Below, piece by piece: positions 6,166 to 12,863 of a DNA stretch of 14,640 nucleotides; position 1 is the first letter of the stretch, and every line of letters begins with the position of its first letter. Origin of the DNA: an uncultured Bacilli bacterium (GTDB taxonomy: Bacteria > Bacillota_I > Bacilli_A > RF39 > UBA660); NCBI GenBank assembly GCA_947625005.1, contig CANQNA010000023.1, positions 1 to 14,640 on the forward strand. The letters run 5' to 3'. A program made the translations under genes and the position numbers. The notes under the pieces were generated by a model that had not been told where the DNA came from, ran no database searches, and worked only from the letters and a program-made list of their open reading frames with translations.

Positions 6166-8146
6166 TATTTTTCTTTTAATTTTATGTTTTATAATTTTAT
6201 TATCCTTTATAAGAAATAGTAAAGATTTAAAAACTTATTATAAACTTAATGATAATATAGTATCTGGACAAATTATTTCTTTAATTAAAGAAGAGGATAA
6301 AACAACTTTTGTTATAAAGGGTAAAGAAAAAATTAAATGTAATTATTATTCTTCCGATAAAGATGATTTAAAATTAGGAATGTTTATAAAAGTTAAAGGA
6401 GAACTTTCTTTACCTCTAAATAATACTACTCCTAATAATTTTAATTATAAGAAATATTTAAAAAATCAAGGTATAACCTATACTATGACTGTAGAAGATA
6501 TAGAAGTTAGTTCTCATAAAACTAATATTTTATATTTTGTTAAAAATAAAATAAAAGAAAGAATAGATCAATACAAATATGCTAATTATTTATATACTTT
6601 TATATTAGGAGATAAAAATTATATTGATGAAACCGTTTATCAAAGCTATCAGAATAATGGAGTAGTTCATTTATTCTGTATAAGTGGTACTCATATTAGT
6701 TTATTAACAGCATCGATTCTTTTTTTCTTACACAAATTAAAATTTAATAAAATTACTTCATATATTATTGTATTTCTTTTTTTAGGATTCTATATGTTTA
6801 TCACAAGTTTTAGTGCTAGTGTTTTAAGAAGTAGTGTTTTTTTTCTCATATTAGGTTTAAAAAAATTAAATGTTCATCATTTATCTACTATTAATTCTTT
6901 TTATTTAACAGTTATTATTTTACTATTTATAAAGCCAACATTATTAAATGATCTAGGGTTTTTATATTCAGCTTCTATAACTTATGGTTTAATAATTTCC
7001 AATAAACTAATAAAAGGTAATTATTTAAAAAAAGTATTTATAATAAGTTGTATTTCTTTACTTATAAGTTTACCTCTTACTATTAATAGTTATTTTCAAA
7101 TAAATTTATTGAGTATTTTTTATAATATTTTATTTGTCCCTTTAGTATCTTTTATTTTAACTCCTCTTACTTTTCTAACTCTTATATTTAAATTTTTAGA
7201 ACCTATATTAGGCGTTATTATTAAATTTTTAGAAATAAGTTCATTAAAATTAAATACTTTATCTTTACATTTAATTATTCCTAAATTAAATGTAATTTCT
7301 TTAATAATTTATTATTTATTTCTCTATTTAACATTAACAAAACATGTTAAATATTTAATTGGTCCTATAATGTTAATTATAATTCTTAAAATATTACCCT
7401 TATTAGATAGCAATACTTATATTTATTTTTTAGATGTTAATCAAGGAGATTCAACTTTAATCAAATATAAAAATGAATTAGTTTTAATTGATACAGGAGG
7501 AATTATAAATTATGGAAATTCTTCACCATATTATATTAGCGATAAAACTATAACCTTAATTAAAAGTTTAGGTTTTGCTCACTTAGATTACTTAATTATT
7601 ACTCATGGAGATTATGATCATTGTGGAGATGCGCTGCATATTATGGAAAATTTAGAGGTTAAAAATGTTATTTTTAATAAAGACGAGTATAATGATTTAG
7701 AATTAGAAATTAAAAAACGAGCAAAAAGAGTAAGAGAAAATTATGAAGGAAAACTTCCTTTAACTATTTTGGAAAATAATTTATTTGATAATGAAAATAG
7801 TAATAGTCAAATAATACATTTAAATTTACAATATAAATTTTTATTTATGGGAGATGCTACCATAGAAAGCGAAGAAACTTTACTTGAAAAATATAATTTA
7901 GATATAGATGTTTTAAAATTAGGTCATCATGGTTCTGATACAAGTACAAGTTTAGATTTTTTAAAAAGCATTACTCCTAAAATTGGAATTATTAGTAGTG
8001 GAAGAAATAATCGTTATCATCATCCTAAAAAAGAAGTTCTTGAGCGTTTAAATTCTTTAAATATCCCTTATTACAATACTCAAACAAGTGGAACTATTTT
8101 ATTTAAAATAGGAAAAAGTGTCACAATTAAAGAATGTATTCCATAA
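6107..8146 (+). CDS. comEC: ComEC/Rec2 DNA uptake channel with MBL-like nuclease domain
   Basis: ComEC forms the membrane channel that carries single-stranded DNA into the cell during transformation. The 679-aa frame has an N-terminal membrane segment (about 21-35), an OB-like domain (about 50-130), the multi-pass Competence domain with the signature ISGTHISLL (192-200), and a C-terminal metallo-beta-lactamase-like domain beginning FLDVNQGDS. The metal motif HGDYDH (H500, D502, D504, H505), the later D583 in MGDA and H607-H608 in GHHGSD are all kept, so nuclease activity is plausible. The frame opens at ATG 6107, overlapping the upstream gene by 59 nt; a TTG at 6134 has a better ribosome binding site (GGAG 9 nt ahead) and may be the true start. 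The comEB gene found between comEA and comEC in Bacillus is absent. Confidence 0.93.
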   Translation: MLKVLEKNYLLKLKTILQSNIFLLILCFIILLSFIRNSKDLKTYYKLNDNIVSGQIISLIKEEDKTTFVIKGKEKIKCNYYSSDKDDLKLGMFIKVKGELSLPLNNTTPNNFNYKKYLKNQGITYTMTVEDIEVSSHKTNILYFVKNKIKERIDQYKYANYLYTFILGDKNYIDETVYQSYQNNGVVHLFCISGTHISLLTASILFFLHKLKFNKITSYIIVFLFLGFYMFITSFSASVLRSSVFFLILGLKKLNVHHLSTINSFYLTVIILLFIKPTLLNDLGFLYSASITYGLIISNKLIKGNYLKKVFIISCISLLISLPLTINSYFQINLLSIFYNILFVPLVSFILTPLTFLTLIFKFLEPILGVIIKFLEISSLKLNTLSLHLIIPKLNVISLIIYYLFLYLTLTKHVKYLIGPIMLIIILKILPLLDSNTYIYFLDVNQGDSTLIKYKNELVLIDTGGIINYGNSSPYYISDKTITLIKSLGFAHLDYLIITHGDYDHCGDALHIMENLEVKNVIFNKDEYNDLELEIKKRAKRVRENYEGKLPLTILENNLFDNENSNSQIIHLNLQYKFLFMGDATIESEETLLEKYNLDIDVLKLGHHGSDTSTSLDFLKSITPKIGIISSGRNNRYHHPKKEVLERLNSLNIPYYNTQTSGTILFKIGKSVTIKECIP

Positions 8147-8156
8147 AATATATTGT

Positions 8157-8170
8157 ACGTTATATAACGT
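8157..8170. repeat. 14-bp perfect palindrome downstream of comEC
   Basis: ACGTTATATAACGT is fully self-complementary and begins 11 nt after the comEC stop. It can fold as a small hairpin and may assist the terminator that follows, or it may be a protein site. It shares the core TTATATAA with the palindrome upstream of the first comEA gene. Confidence 0.4.
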
Positions 8171-8182
8171 TTAAATAAATTT

Positions 8183-8204
8183 GAGGATTTTTTCCTCTTT
8201 TTTT
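8183..8204 (+). terminator. Rho-independent terminator of the comEA-comEC operon
   Basis: GAGGA / TCCTC form a short 5-bp stem with a TTTTT loop, followed by seven T. The stem is short but the U tract is good and the position, just after the operon, fits. Confidence 0.6.
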
Positions 8205-8205
8205 A

Positions 8206-8239
8206 TTCGACAAATTTTATAAAGATTTATTTATATAAT
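8206..8239 (+). promoter_or_regulatory. Promoter of the sirA-like gene with a perfect Spo0A box
   Basis: TTCGACA (8206-8212) is the exact reverse complement of the Spo0A box TGTCGAA. Its last six bases, TCGACA, also match the -35 consensus TTGACA at five of six positions. A perfect TATAAT follows at 8234-8239, leaving 21 bp between them, longer than normal. An over-long spacer with an 0A box on the -35 is the arrangement known from Spo0A-activated sigma-A promoters such as spoIIG. Regulation by Spo0A is inference; the box and -10 are seen. Confidence 0.5.
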
Positions 8240-8254
8240 GTATTTGGTGAGTAA

Positions 8255-8659
8255 ATGCAAACATTTTATATATTTAGAATAAAAAGAGAATATAGAGAAT
8301 TAACTAAAAATGATGAATATACATTATTTAAAACCATAGATAGTATAAATCATATTAATAAAAATAATTTAGATTTAGCTTATAATTTATTAACAAATAT
8401 TAATATTAAATTTAATAAAGAAGTATTAAGTCAAAATTTATATAATAACTTAAAACATTTAGATGGTTATACTTTATTTAAAAATAAACATAAATATATA
8501 AATTATTTTACAAAAGAAAAAAGTGAATTAATTATTAAAAATAATTATTTAATTTTAATTAGCAATAAAGAAAATAATAGATTTATAAAAGAATTAAAGA
8601 AAATAAAAAATTTATTTATTTGTAATTTTTCTGCTTTAGATTATTATTGGGTTTCATGA
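8255..8659 (+). CDS. sirA: SirA-like inhibitor of replication initiation (YneE type)
   Basis: In Bacillus subtilis, SirA is made under Spo0A control early in sporulation and binds domain I of DnaA to stop new rounds of replication. This 134-aa protein is not obvious at first glance, but three things point to SirA. First, the start (MQTFYIFRIKREYRELT) has the YxYxIKxEF pattern of SirA. Second, the end (FIKELKKIKNLFICNFSALDYYW) follows the SirA C-terminal pattern of a helix, a Phe-rich strand and a closing aromatic-Trp. Third, the next gene is yneF, the neighbour of sirA (yneE) in B. subtilis. There is no signal peptide or membrane segment. The ATG at 8255 follows GGTGAG (8246-8251); the TGA stop confirms the standard code. 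The comparison is from memory, so homology needs a profile search. Confidence 0.65.
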   Translation: MQTFYIFRIKREYRELTKNDEYTLFKTIDSINHINKNNLDLAYNLLTNINIKFNKEVLSQNLYNNLKHLDGYTLFKNKHKYINYFTKEKSELIIKNNYLILISNKENNRFIKELKKIKNLFICNFSALDYYWVS

Positions 8660-8666
8660 ATATTTG

Positions 8667-8695
8667 TTGTATAATTAAATTTTTTTTAGTATAAT
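8667..8695 (+). promoter_or_regulatory. Promoter of the yneF-yceD-rpmF operon
   Basis: TTGTAT (8667-8672) is followed by 17 bp and a perfect TATAAT (8690-8695). A second TATAAT at 8670-8675 overlaps the -35. The predicted start lies a few bases before the strong ribosome binding site GAGGAGGG. Confidence 0.55.
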
Positions 8696-8717
8696 TATAT
8701 AGACGAGGAGGGAATAT

Positions 8718-8927
8718 ATGCTAGAAGATATTTTGCTAGTTTTAGTTGGACTTATAATAGGTTTAGTAATAGGTTTTTTTGGCGCTCGTTTTGTTATGAA
8801 AAAATATTTAAAGAAAAATCCCCCAATTAATGAAAAAATGATTGAAACTATGATGAGTGGTATGGGAAGAAAACCTAGTCAAAAACAAGTTAAACAAGTA
8901 ATGCAACAAATGAATAAAATGATGTAA
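8718..8927 (+). CDS. yneF: UPF0154 family membrane protein YneF
   Basis: A 69-aa protein with one N-terminal membrane helix (about 5-27) containing a glycine zipper-like [14 protein letters not shown], then a conserved cytoplasmic tail: [18 protein letters not shown], the MGRKPSQKQ motif and a Met/Gln-rich end. Length and motifs match the UPF0154/YneF family of Bacilli, whose function is unknown. A very strong ribosome binding site (GAGGAGGG) precedes the ATG. It heads a three-gene unit with yceD, one base away, and rpmF. Confidence 0.93.
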   Translation: MLEDILLVLVGLIIGLVIGFFGARFVMKKYLKKNPPINEKMIETMMSGMGRKPSQKQVKQVMQQMNKMM

Positions 8928-8928
8928 T

Positions 8929-9342
8929 ATGAAATTGGATTTAAATTTAATTAATAGGTTAGGAAAAGAAGAAATTAATCAAGAAATAACTATTTCATTA
9001 GAATTATTAAAAAATACGGAAATTTTAGAAATTAAAAAATTATATTTAACAGGAGAAGCATCTCTTAATTATAGTGATGAGTTGGAGTTAATAGGAAATC
9101 TAGAAGGAACTATTGTTGTTCCTTGTTCTCTTACTTTAGAACCTGTTGATTATTCATTTTCTCTTGAAATTGAAGAAAATTTAGGAAATTTTGCAGAAAT
9201 TTTGAAAAAAAATAAAAATTTACTTGATATTAGTGAATTATTATGCGAAAATATTGTATTGGAAATTCCCATGAGAATTGTAAAAGAGGGAGTAAACCTA
9301 AATAATTTAAAAGGTGAAGGTTGGGAATTAAGTGATAAATAG
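8929..9342 (+). CDS. yceD: YceD/DUF177 protein (large-subunit rRNA accumulation)
   Basis: A 137-aa DUF177 protein. The family is linked to 23S rRNA accumulation and 50S subunit biogenesis and is almost always found directly before rpmF, as here. Recognisable parts are the central VVPCSLTLEPVDYSFSLEIEE, with the single conserved Cys after a proline-containing strand, and the C-terminal DISELLCENIVLEIPMRIV. There is no ribosome binding site; the ATG starts one base after the yneF stop, so translation is probably by coupling with yneF. Confidence 0.9.
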   Translation: MKLDLNLINRLGKEEINQEITISLELLKNTEILEIKKLYLTGEASLNYSDELELIGNLEGTIVVPCSLTLEPVDYSFSLEIEENLGNFAEILKKNKNLLDISELLCENIVLEIPMRIVKEGVNLNNLKGEGWELSDK

Positions 9343-9374
9343 TTTATTATATAAACAAGGAAGGAGTGACTTAA

Positions 9375-9563
9375 ATGGCTGTTCCATTTAGAAGAACTAG
9401 TAAAACTAAAAAAAGAATGCGTCGTACTCATTTAAAGAAACAAGTTGCAGAAATGACTGTATGTCCAAGTTGTGGAGCACATATTAAACCACATCGTGCT
9501 TGTACTAAATGTGGAAATTATAAAGGAAATAACGTAATTTCAAAAGAAGAAAGTGATAAATAA
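9375..9563 (+). CDS. rpmF: Large ribosomal subunit protein bL32
   Basis: A 62-aa ribosomal protein of the 50S subunit. It shows the typical start [19 protein letters not shown] and a zinc ribbon with C30-x2-C33 and C43-x2-C46, so this is the zinc-containing form rather than a cysteine-free zinc-independent paralogue. The ribosome binding site AAGGAGTG is strong. The stop codon is inside the 5' arm of the operon terminator. Confidence 0.98.
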   Translation: MAVPFRRTSKTKKRMRRTHLKKQVAEMTVCPSCGAHIKPHRACTKCGNYKGNNVISKEESDK

Positions 9564-9582
9564 GGTTAACACCTTATTTTTT
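9558..9582 (+). terminator. Rho-independent terminator after rpmF
   Basis: A perfect 9-bp stem AAATAAGGT / ACCTTATTT with the 4-nt loop TAAC, followed by more T. The rpmF TAA (9561-9563) lies in the left arm. Confidence 0.85.
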
Positions 9583-9620
9583 AATACTTAATATAAAAGG
9601 GTACTAAAGAGTGGAAGACT

Positions 9621-9682
9621 ATGTTTAATTTCATGTAACAAAAGAAGAAATGGAAAAATATAACAGTAACATCAAACAATAA
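9621..9682 (+). pseudogene. Possible relic of a small gene in the rpmF-DUF5684 gap
   Basis: The 239 bases between the rpmF terminator and the next gene hold no intact gene. A frame opening MFNFM at 9621, after a GTGGAAG that could be a ribosome binding site, stops at once, while the adjacent frame reads HVTKEEMEKYNSNIKQ to a TAA at 9680-9682. Adding one T to the short T run near 9630 would join them into one about 20-residue peptide. This may be a decayed gene end or chance. The strong terminator downstream (9730-9756) implies that something was transcribed here. Confidence 0.2.
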
Positions 9683-9729
9683 AACTTTAAATTTTAATTA
9701 ATTACGAAATAAAATTTTTAATATTTACT

Positions 9730-9756
9730 AAGAGCGGGAATAATCTCGCTCTTTTT
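9730..9756 (+). terminator. Strong rho-independent terminator in the intergenic gap
   Basis: AAGAGCGGGA / TCTCGCTCTT pair over 10 positions (one G-U) around the loop ATAA, then T. It is the most GC-rich hairpin in the window. It follows no intact gene, being 170 nt after the rpmF terminator, so it either ends a relic or small RNA or acts as a second barrier. Confidence 0.85.
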
Positions 9757-9771
9757 GTCTATATTTTTTTG

Positions 9772-9800
9772 TTGTAATTTTAAAACTAAAATTGTATAAT
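9772..9800 (+). promoter_or_regulatory. Promoter of the DUF5684 gene pair
   Basis: TTGTAA (9772-9777), 17 bp, then TATAAT (9795-9800). A second TATAAT follows at once (9801-9806). The ribosome binding site AGGAG begins only about 10 nt further on. Confidence 0.55.
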
Positions 9801-9821
9801 TATAATAGATAGGAGTATGAT

Positions 9822-10418
9822 ATGGAAAGTTATGGAGATTTTTTTGTAAATTTAGCATATGCTTTAATAATTGTATTAGTTACAACTCTAATAATGTATG
9901 TACTTGTATCAATTGGTTATTATAAGATTTTTAAAAAGGCTAAAATGGATCATCCTTTATTTCGTGCTTTTATTCCTTATTATAATACTTGGTCTTTAGT
10001 AGAGTTATCAGGATGTCATTGGTGGTATTTTTTGGTTTTAATATCTAATCTTGTGATAACGATTAATGATAATAGTTTAATGAATGGTTCGGGGAATTCT
10101 ATCTTTGTTTTATTAAGTACTTTATTAAGTATAGCAATTATTTATGTAAATTTTTGTATTAATTATAATATTGCTAAAAAATTTAAACAAACGGCAATTT
10201 TTGCAATAGGTATGACTTTTCTACCATTTATATTTTATTTAATTTTAGGTTTTTCTAAAAAATATGAATATGATGAAAGTATATTAGTAAATCCTTGGGG
10301 ATGTTATGATTTTCAAAACAAAGCGAAAGATCAAAAAAAAGTAGTACGATATTGCTCTGAATGTGGTTCAGAAATGTCAGGCAATTTTTGTCCAAAATGC
10401 GGTAAAAAGGGTGAGTGA
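9822..10418 (+). CDS. DUF5684-type membrane protein with C-terminal zinc ribbon
   Basis: A 198-aa membrane protein. A long first helix (about 12-32) leads into YYKIFKKAKMDHPLFRAFIPYYNTW, the pattern of DUF5684 proteins (tyrosine-lysine patch, then IPxYN), followed by about three more hydrophobic segments (about 67-82, 93-113, 125-143). After a basic linker it ends in a zinc ribbon, C178-x2-C181 and C190-x2-C193. The family has no firm function; members often have several membrane spans and a soluble tail. Its TGA overlaps the next gene's ribosome binding region, and the two genes clearly form one unit. Family assignment is from motif memory and is moderately sure; the topology and zinc ribbon are plainly visible. 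Confidence 0.75.
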   Translation: MESYGDFFVNLAYALIIVLVTTLIMYVLVSIGYYKIFKKAKMDHPLFRAFIPYYNTWSLVELSGCHWWYFLVLISNLVITINDNSLMNGSGNSIFVLLSTLLSIAIIYVNFCINYNIAKKFKQTAIFAIGMTFLPFIFYLILGFSKKYEYDESILVNPWGCYDFQNKAKDQKKVVRYCSECGSEMSGNFCPKCGKKGE

Positions 10419-10423
10419 ATAAA

Positions 10424-11551
10424 ATGAATGAAAAGAGTGTAGTTAGTGTTAGTCAAGTTATTATAAGTCCTAATAGATTACTTATATCTATATTTGTATT
10501 AGTAGCCTTTTTAGCTTTAGTTTTAATTGTTGGTTTTATGAAAATTTATAAAAAAGCCGGAAAGCCAGCAATTAGTGCAATAGTTCCTATTTGGAATATT
10601 ATAGTTTGGTTAGAAATTATTGAAAAACCAATTTGGTATTTATTTTTATTAATAATTCCAGGTGTAAATATTGTTATTTTATTATTAATGTATATTGGAT
10701 TAGCGAAAAAATTTGGTAAAGATACAGCTTTTGGCGTTTTAACTTTTTTCTTTTCTTGGATAATGATTCCACTTTTAGCATTTTCTAATTATGAAATTCA
10801 AAATACAGAACAAAATGAAGAACCAATATATAATCCATTTAATGAAACAGCTGAAAACGTATCAACAGAAAATACTAATTTAGAAACAGTTAATAATGTT
10901 CAACCTCAAATTGGACAAATTCCTGTAATGGATAATGCTAATTTAAATCAAGTAGATGTTAATCCAGAAAGCGTAAATAACAATCCAGAAACTCCAGAAA
11001 TATCTATTCCAGAAGTTAATAATAGTGAAGGTGTACTTTCTCAAGGAGGAGCGGGAGAAATTAATCCAATTTCTGAGGCAATTGATCCAATGAATCAAGA
11101 TGCTCAAGATGTTCAAGATTTGGTTAATAATTTATATAAAGATAAACCACAGAATGCGAAAAATATTGCCTTTAGCAAAAATCCTAAATTAATAGAAACA
11201 CCTACATCTAGCGAAAATTCTACTAATTCTGAAACTATAGAGGCTTTAGAAACTCTTAATGACGAACCTGCAACAGAAACATTAAGTGAACCATCATCTA
11301 TAGATTCTTTAAATAGTCAAGTAGAGCCTATTGAGAAAATGATAATCGAACCAATTCAAGAAGAAAAAATAGATACTATAGATTTAGAAGATAATTCAGA
11401 AAAAGAATTAATTAAACCAGAAATAGAAGAAAATGAAAATTCACTTGATAATATAGAATTACCAGAGAGGGCAACTAAAACTTGTCCAGCTTGTGGAGTA
11501 TCTTTAGCAGAAGAACAAAAATTCTGTATTGCCTGTGGAACACAATTATAA
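10424..11551 (+). CDS. DUF5684-type membrane protein with long acidic linker and zinc ribbon
   Basis: A 375-aa relative of the preceding gene. I start at the ATG at 10424, 8 nt after AAGGGTGAG; the in-frame GTG at 10415 is inside that site. The membrane part (about 15-122) repeats the same plan: first helix, MKIYKKAGKPAISAIVPIWN, WLEIIEKPIWYL, further helices, and IGLAKKFGKDTAFGV. Then comes about 230 residues of low-complexity, Asn/Glu/Ser/Thr/Pro-rich, almost certainly disordered linker with no Cys. A terminal zinc ribbon follows, C354-x2-C357 and C368-x2-C371. The same design in a pair, one short and one long, suggests partners or a tethered-reach system. No enzymatic motif is seen and the function is unknown. 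Confidence 0.75.
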   Translation: MNEKSVVSVSQVIISPNRLLISIFVLVAFLALVLIVGFMKIYKKAGKPAISAIVPIWNIIVWLEIIEKPIWYLFLLIIPGVNIVILLLMYIGLAKKFGKDTAFGVLTFFFSWIMIPLLAFSNYEIQNTEQNEEPIYNPFNETAENVSTENTNLETVNNVQPQIGQIPVMDNANLNQVDVNPESVNNNPETPEISIPEVNNSEGVLSQGGAGEINPISEAIDPMNQDAQDVQDLVNNLYKDKPQNAKNIAFSKNPKLIETPTSSENSTNSETIEALETLNDEPATETLSEPSSIDSLNSQVEPIEKMIIEPIQEEKIDTIDLEDNSEKELIKPEIEENENSLDNIELPERATKTCPACGVSLAEEQKFCIACGTQL

Positions 11552-11574
11552 TGCAAAATATTGCATTTTTTTTT
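11550..11574 (+). terminator. Rho-independent terminator of the DUF5684 pair
   Basis: A 7-bp stem AATGCAA / TTGCATT with loop AATA and a run of T after it. The TAA stop (11549-11551) overlaps the left arm, and the T tract runs straight into the -35 of the next promoter. Confidence 0.8.
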
Positions 11575-11601
11575 GACTTACGCATTATTATGTACTATAA
11601 T
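11573..11601 (+). promoter_or_regulatory. Sigma-A promoter of the 116-aa / Ig-like / LCP operon
   Basis: TTGACT (11573-11578, five of six consensus) is followed by exactly 17 bp and a perfect TATAAT (11596-11601). This is the best promoter match in the window. Its first two bases are also the last two T of the preceding terminator. Confidence 0.75.
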
Positions 11602-11631
11602 TTTAATAGTAGATAAGATAGTAGGTGGAAA

Positions 11632-11982
11632 ATGAAAAAGAATAAACAAATAATAAAATATTGTCCTAATTTTTATAAGATAATAAATTATGAAATATTA
11701 GAAGGAGATGTTTTAACTTATAAAATAATCTCTATATATCAAGATTATATTTTTAATAATAATTTTACTAATGATGTAGAAGAACTAACTAAGTTAGATT
11801 ATGCTTTAAATAAATATTTAGATGATTATACTTTTCGTAAAGAAATGCGTCAAAGTTTAACTGAAATAAGAATTCCTAAAGGTGTTAATATTATAAAATC
11901 TATTGTAAATAGCATAATAAGATTATCTGAGAATTATGATATGGGATTTACAAGAAATATTTATTTTGCTAGGTGGATATAA
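11632..11982 (+). CDS. Hypothetical 116-aa protein leading the LCP operon
   Basis: I do not recognise this protein. It is 116 aa, without membrane segment or signal peptide, rich in Ile, Lys, Asn and Tyr. The middle reads as helices (VEELTKLDYALNKYLDDYTF, then RKEMRQSLTEIRIPKGVNII) and the end as a further helix with NIYFARWI. The ribosome binding site AGGTGG is good and it follows the strongest promoter here. Its TAA shares one base with the ATG of the Ig-like gene (TAATG), so the two are translationally coupled and probably function in the same surface process. A cytoplasmic role is inferred from lack of export signals. Confidence 0.8.
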   Translation: MKKNKQIIKYCPNFYKIINYEILEGDVLTYKIISIYQDYIFNNNFTNDVEELTKLDYALNKYLDDYTFRKEMRQSLTEIRIPKGVNIIKSIVNSIIRLSENYDMGFTRNIYFARWI

Positions 11983-12851
11983 TGGAAGATACATATATTG
12001 AACAAACAAGTAAAAAAACTATTTTTACAACCCTATTAATTATTTTTTTTCTTATAGGATTATTAATAGGGGGATATCTTTATTTTCATAAAAGAAATAT
12101 ATTAAGAGTAAATAAAGTAACAATTGAATTAGGCGAAAAAGTACCAACTGATGTTGAAGTATATGTAAAAAATAAAGTTAGAAATATTAATGATTATAAA
12201 TTAAATCTTCAATCTATTTCTGTTGATGAAGAGGGAAATACTGATGAAGTTGGAAAGTTTTCTTTTACTGTTAAATATGAAAATCAAGAAAAAAAAGGAA
12301 CAGTTCAAGTAAAGGATACTAAAAAACCTAAAGTAAGTTTAAAATCATTAACTGTAGGAGTAAATGAAGAATTCTTATTAAATGATTTTATTGCTACTTG
12401 TGAAGATTTATCTCTTCCTTGTAAAGCAGAATTTAAAAATAAAAAAGATGAAAAAGTTTTAAAAGAAGTAGGTACACACAGTATTGAACTTAAAATTAGT
12501 GATAAATATGGAAATTATGTAACAGCTAAAACAAATGTAACAGTGTCTAATACAGAAACTCTTTTAAGTGATAAAGAAAATGATTTAACTGTGATTAAAA
12601 CTGATCCAAGTTATGATGATTATGATGGAACTATTACTTTTAAATATGATCATGCTTTAAGTGAAGAGTATTTAGATACTTTAGACGAATATGATGATTA
12701 TTTAACGCTTGCCAGTACAGATTATAATGAAATTGTCGAAGGAGAAGTAGTAGAGCAAGAAATTTTAACACTTTATAATAAATATAACTATATTGTTGGC
12801 TTTGCTGTAAGACTTACTTTTGCTGATGGTAGTGTTCAATATGTAAGTTAG
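11982..12851 (+). CDS. Membrane-anchored extracellular protein with Ig-like domains
   Basis: A 289-aa protein starting at the ATG at 11982, 5 nt after AGGTGG (the in-frame GTG at 11973 lies within that site). One membrane helix (about 13-35) with no cleavage signal leaves the rest outside the cell. Two Ig-like beta-sandwich units can be seen: about 44-112, ending KGTVQVKD, and about 116-188, with the typical VKDTKKPKVSLK entry and the KISDKYGNYVTAK closing strand, as in DUF5011-type and other bacterial Ig-like domains. C140 and C147 in the second could form a disulfide. An acidic, Tyr/Asp-rich C-terminal part (about 203-289) is of no known family. There is no LPxTG sorting motif. It lies between the 116-aa gene and the LCP gene in one operon, suggesting a wall-assembly or scaffold role. 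Confidence 0.75.
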   Translation: MEDTYIEQTSKKTIFTTLLIIFFLIGLLIGGYLYFHKRNILRVNKVTIELGEKVPTDVEVYVKNKVRNINDYKLNLQSISVDEEGNTDEVGKFSFTVKYENQEKKGTVQVKDTKKPKVSLKSLTVGVNEEFLLNDFIATCEDLSLPCKAEFKNKKDEKVLKEVGTHSIELKISDKYGNYVTAKTNVTVSNTETLLSDKENDLTVIKTDPSYDDYDGTITFKYDHALSEEYLDTLDEYDDYLTLASTDYNEIVEGEVVEQEILTLYNKYNYIVGFAVRLTFADGSVQYVS

Positions 12852-12863
12852 AAAGGGGACATC

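Noticed and set aside
8147..8254. Expected holA (DNA polymerase III delta) after comEC
   Set aside because: In many Bacillota holA follows comEC, but here the operon ends in a terminator and the next gene is too short and unlike HolA.
9150..9431. Open frame on the minus strand across yceD and rpmF
   Set aside because: It is antisense to two well-identified genes, is Ser/Phe-rich without a domain, and has no support.
11356..11556. Open frame on the minus strand at the end of the second DUF5684 gene
   Set aside because: It is antisense to the zinc-ribbon end and terminator; the cysteines are by-products of the other strand.
12734..12740. TGTCGAA, a perfect Spo0A-box heptamer
   Set aside because: It sits inside the Ig-like coding region with no promoter nearby; it shows that the heptamer occurs by chance at about this frequency.
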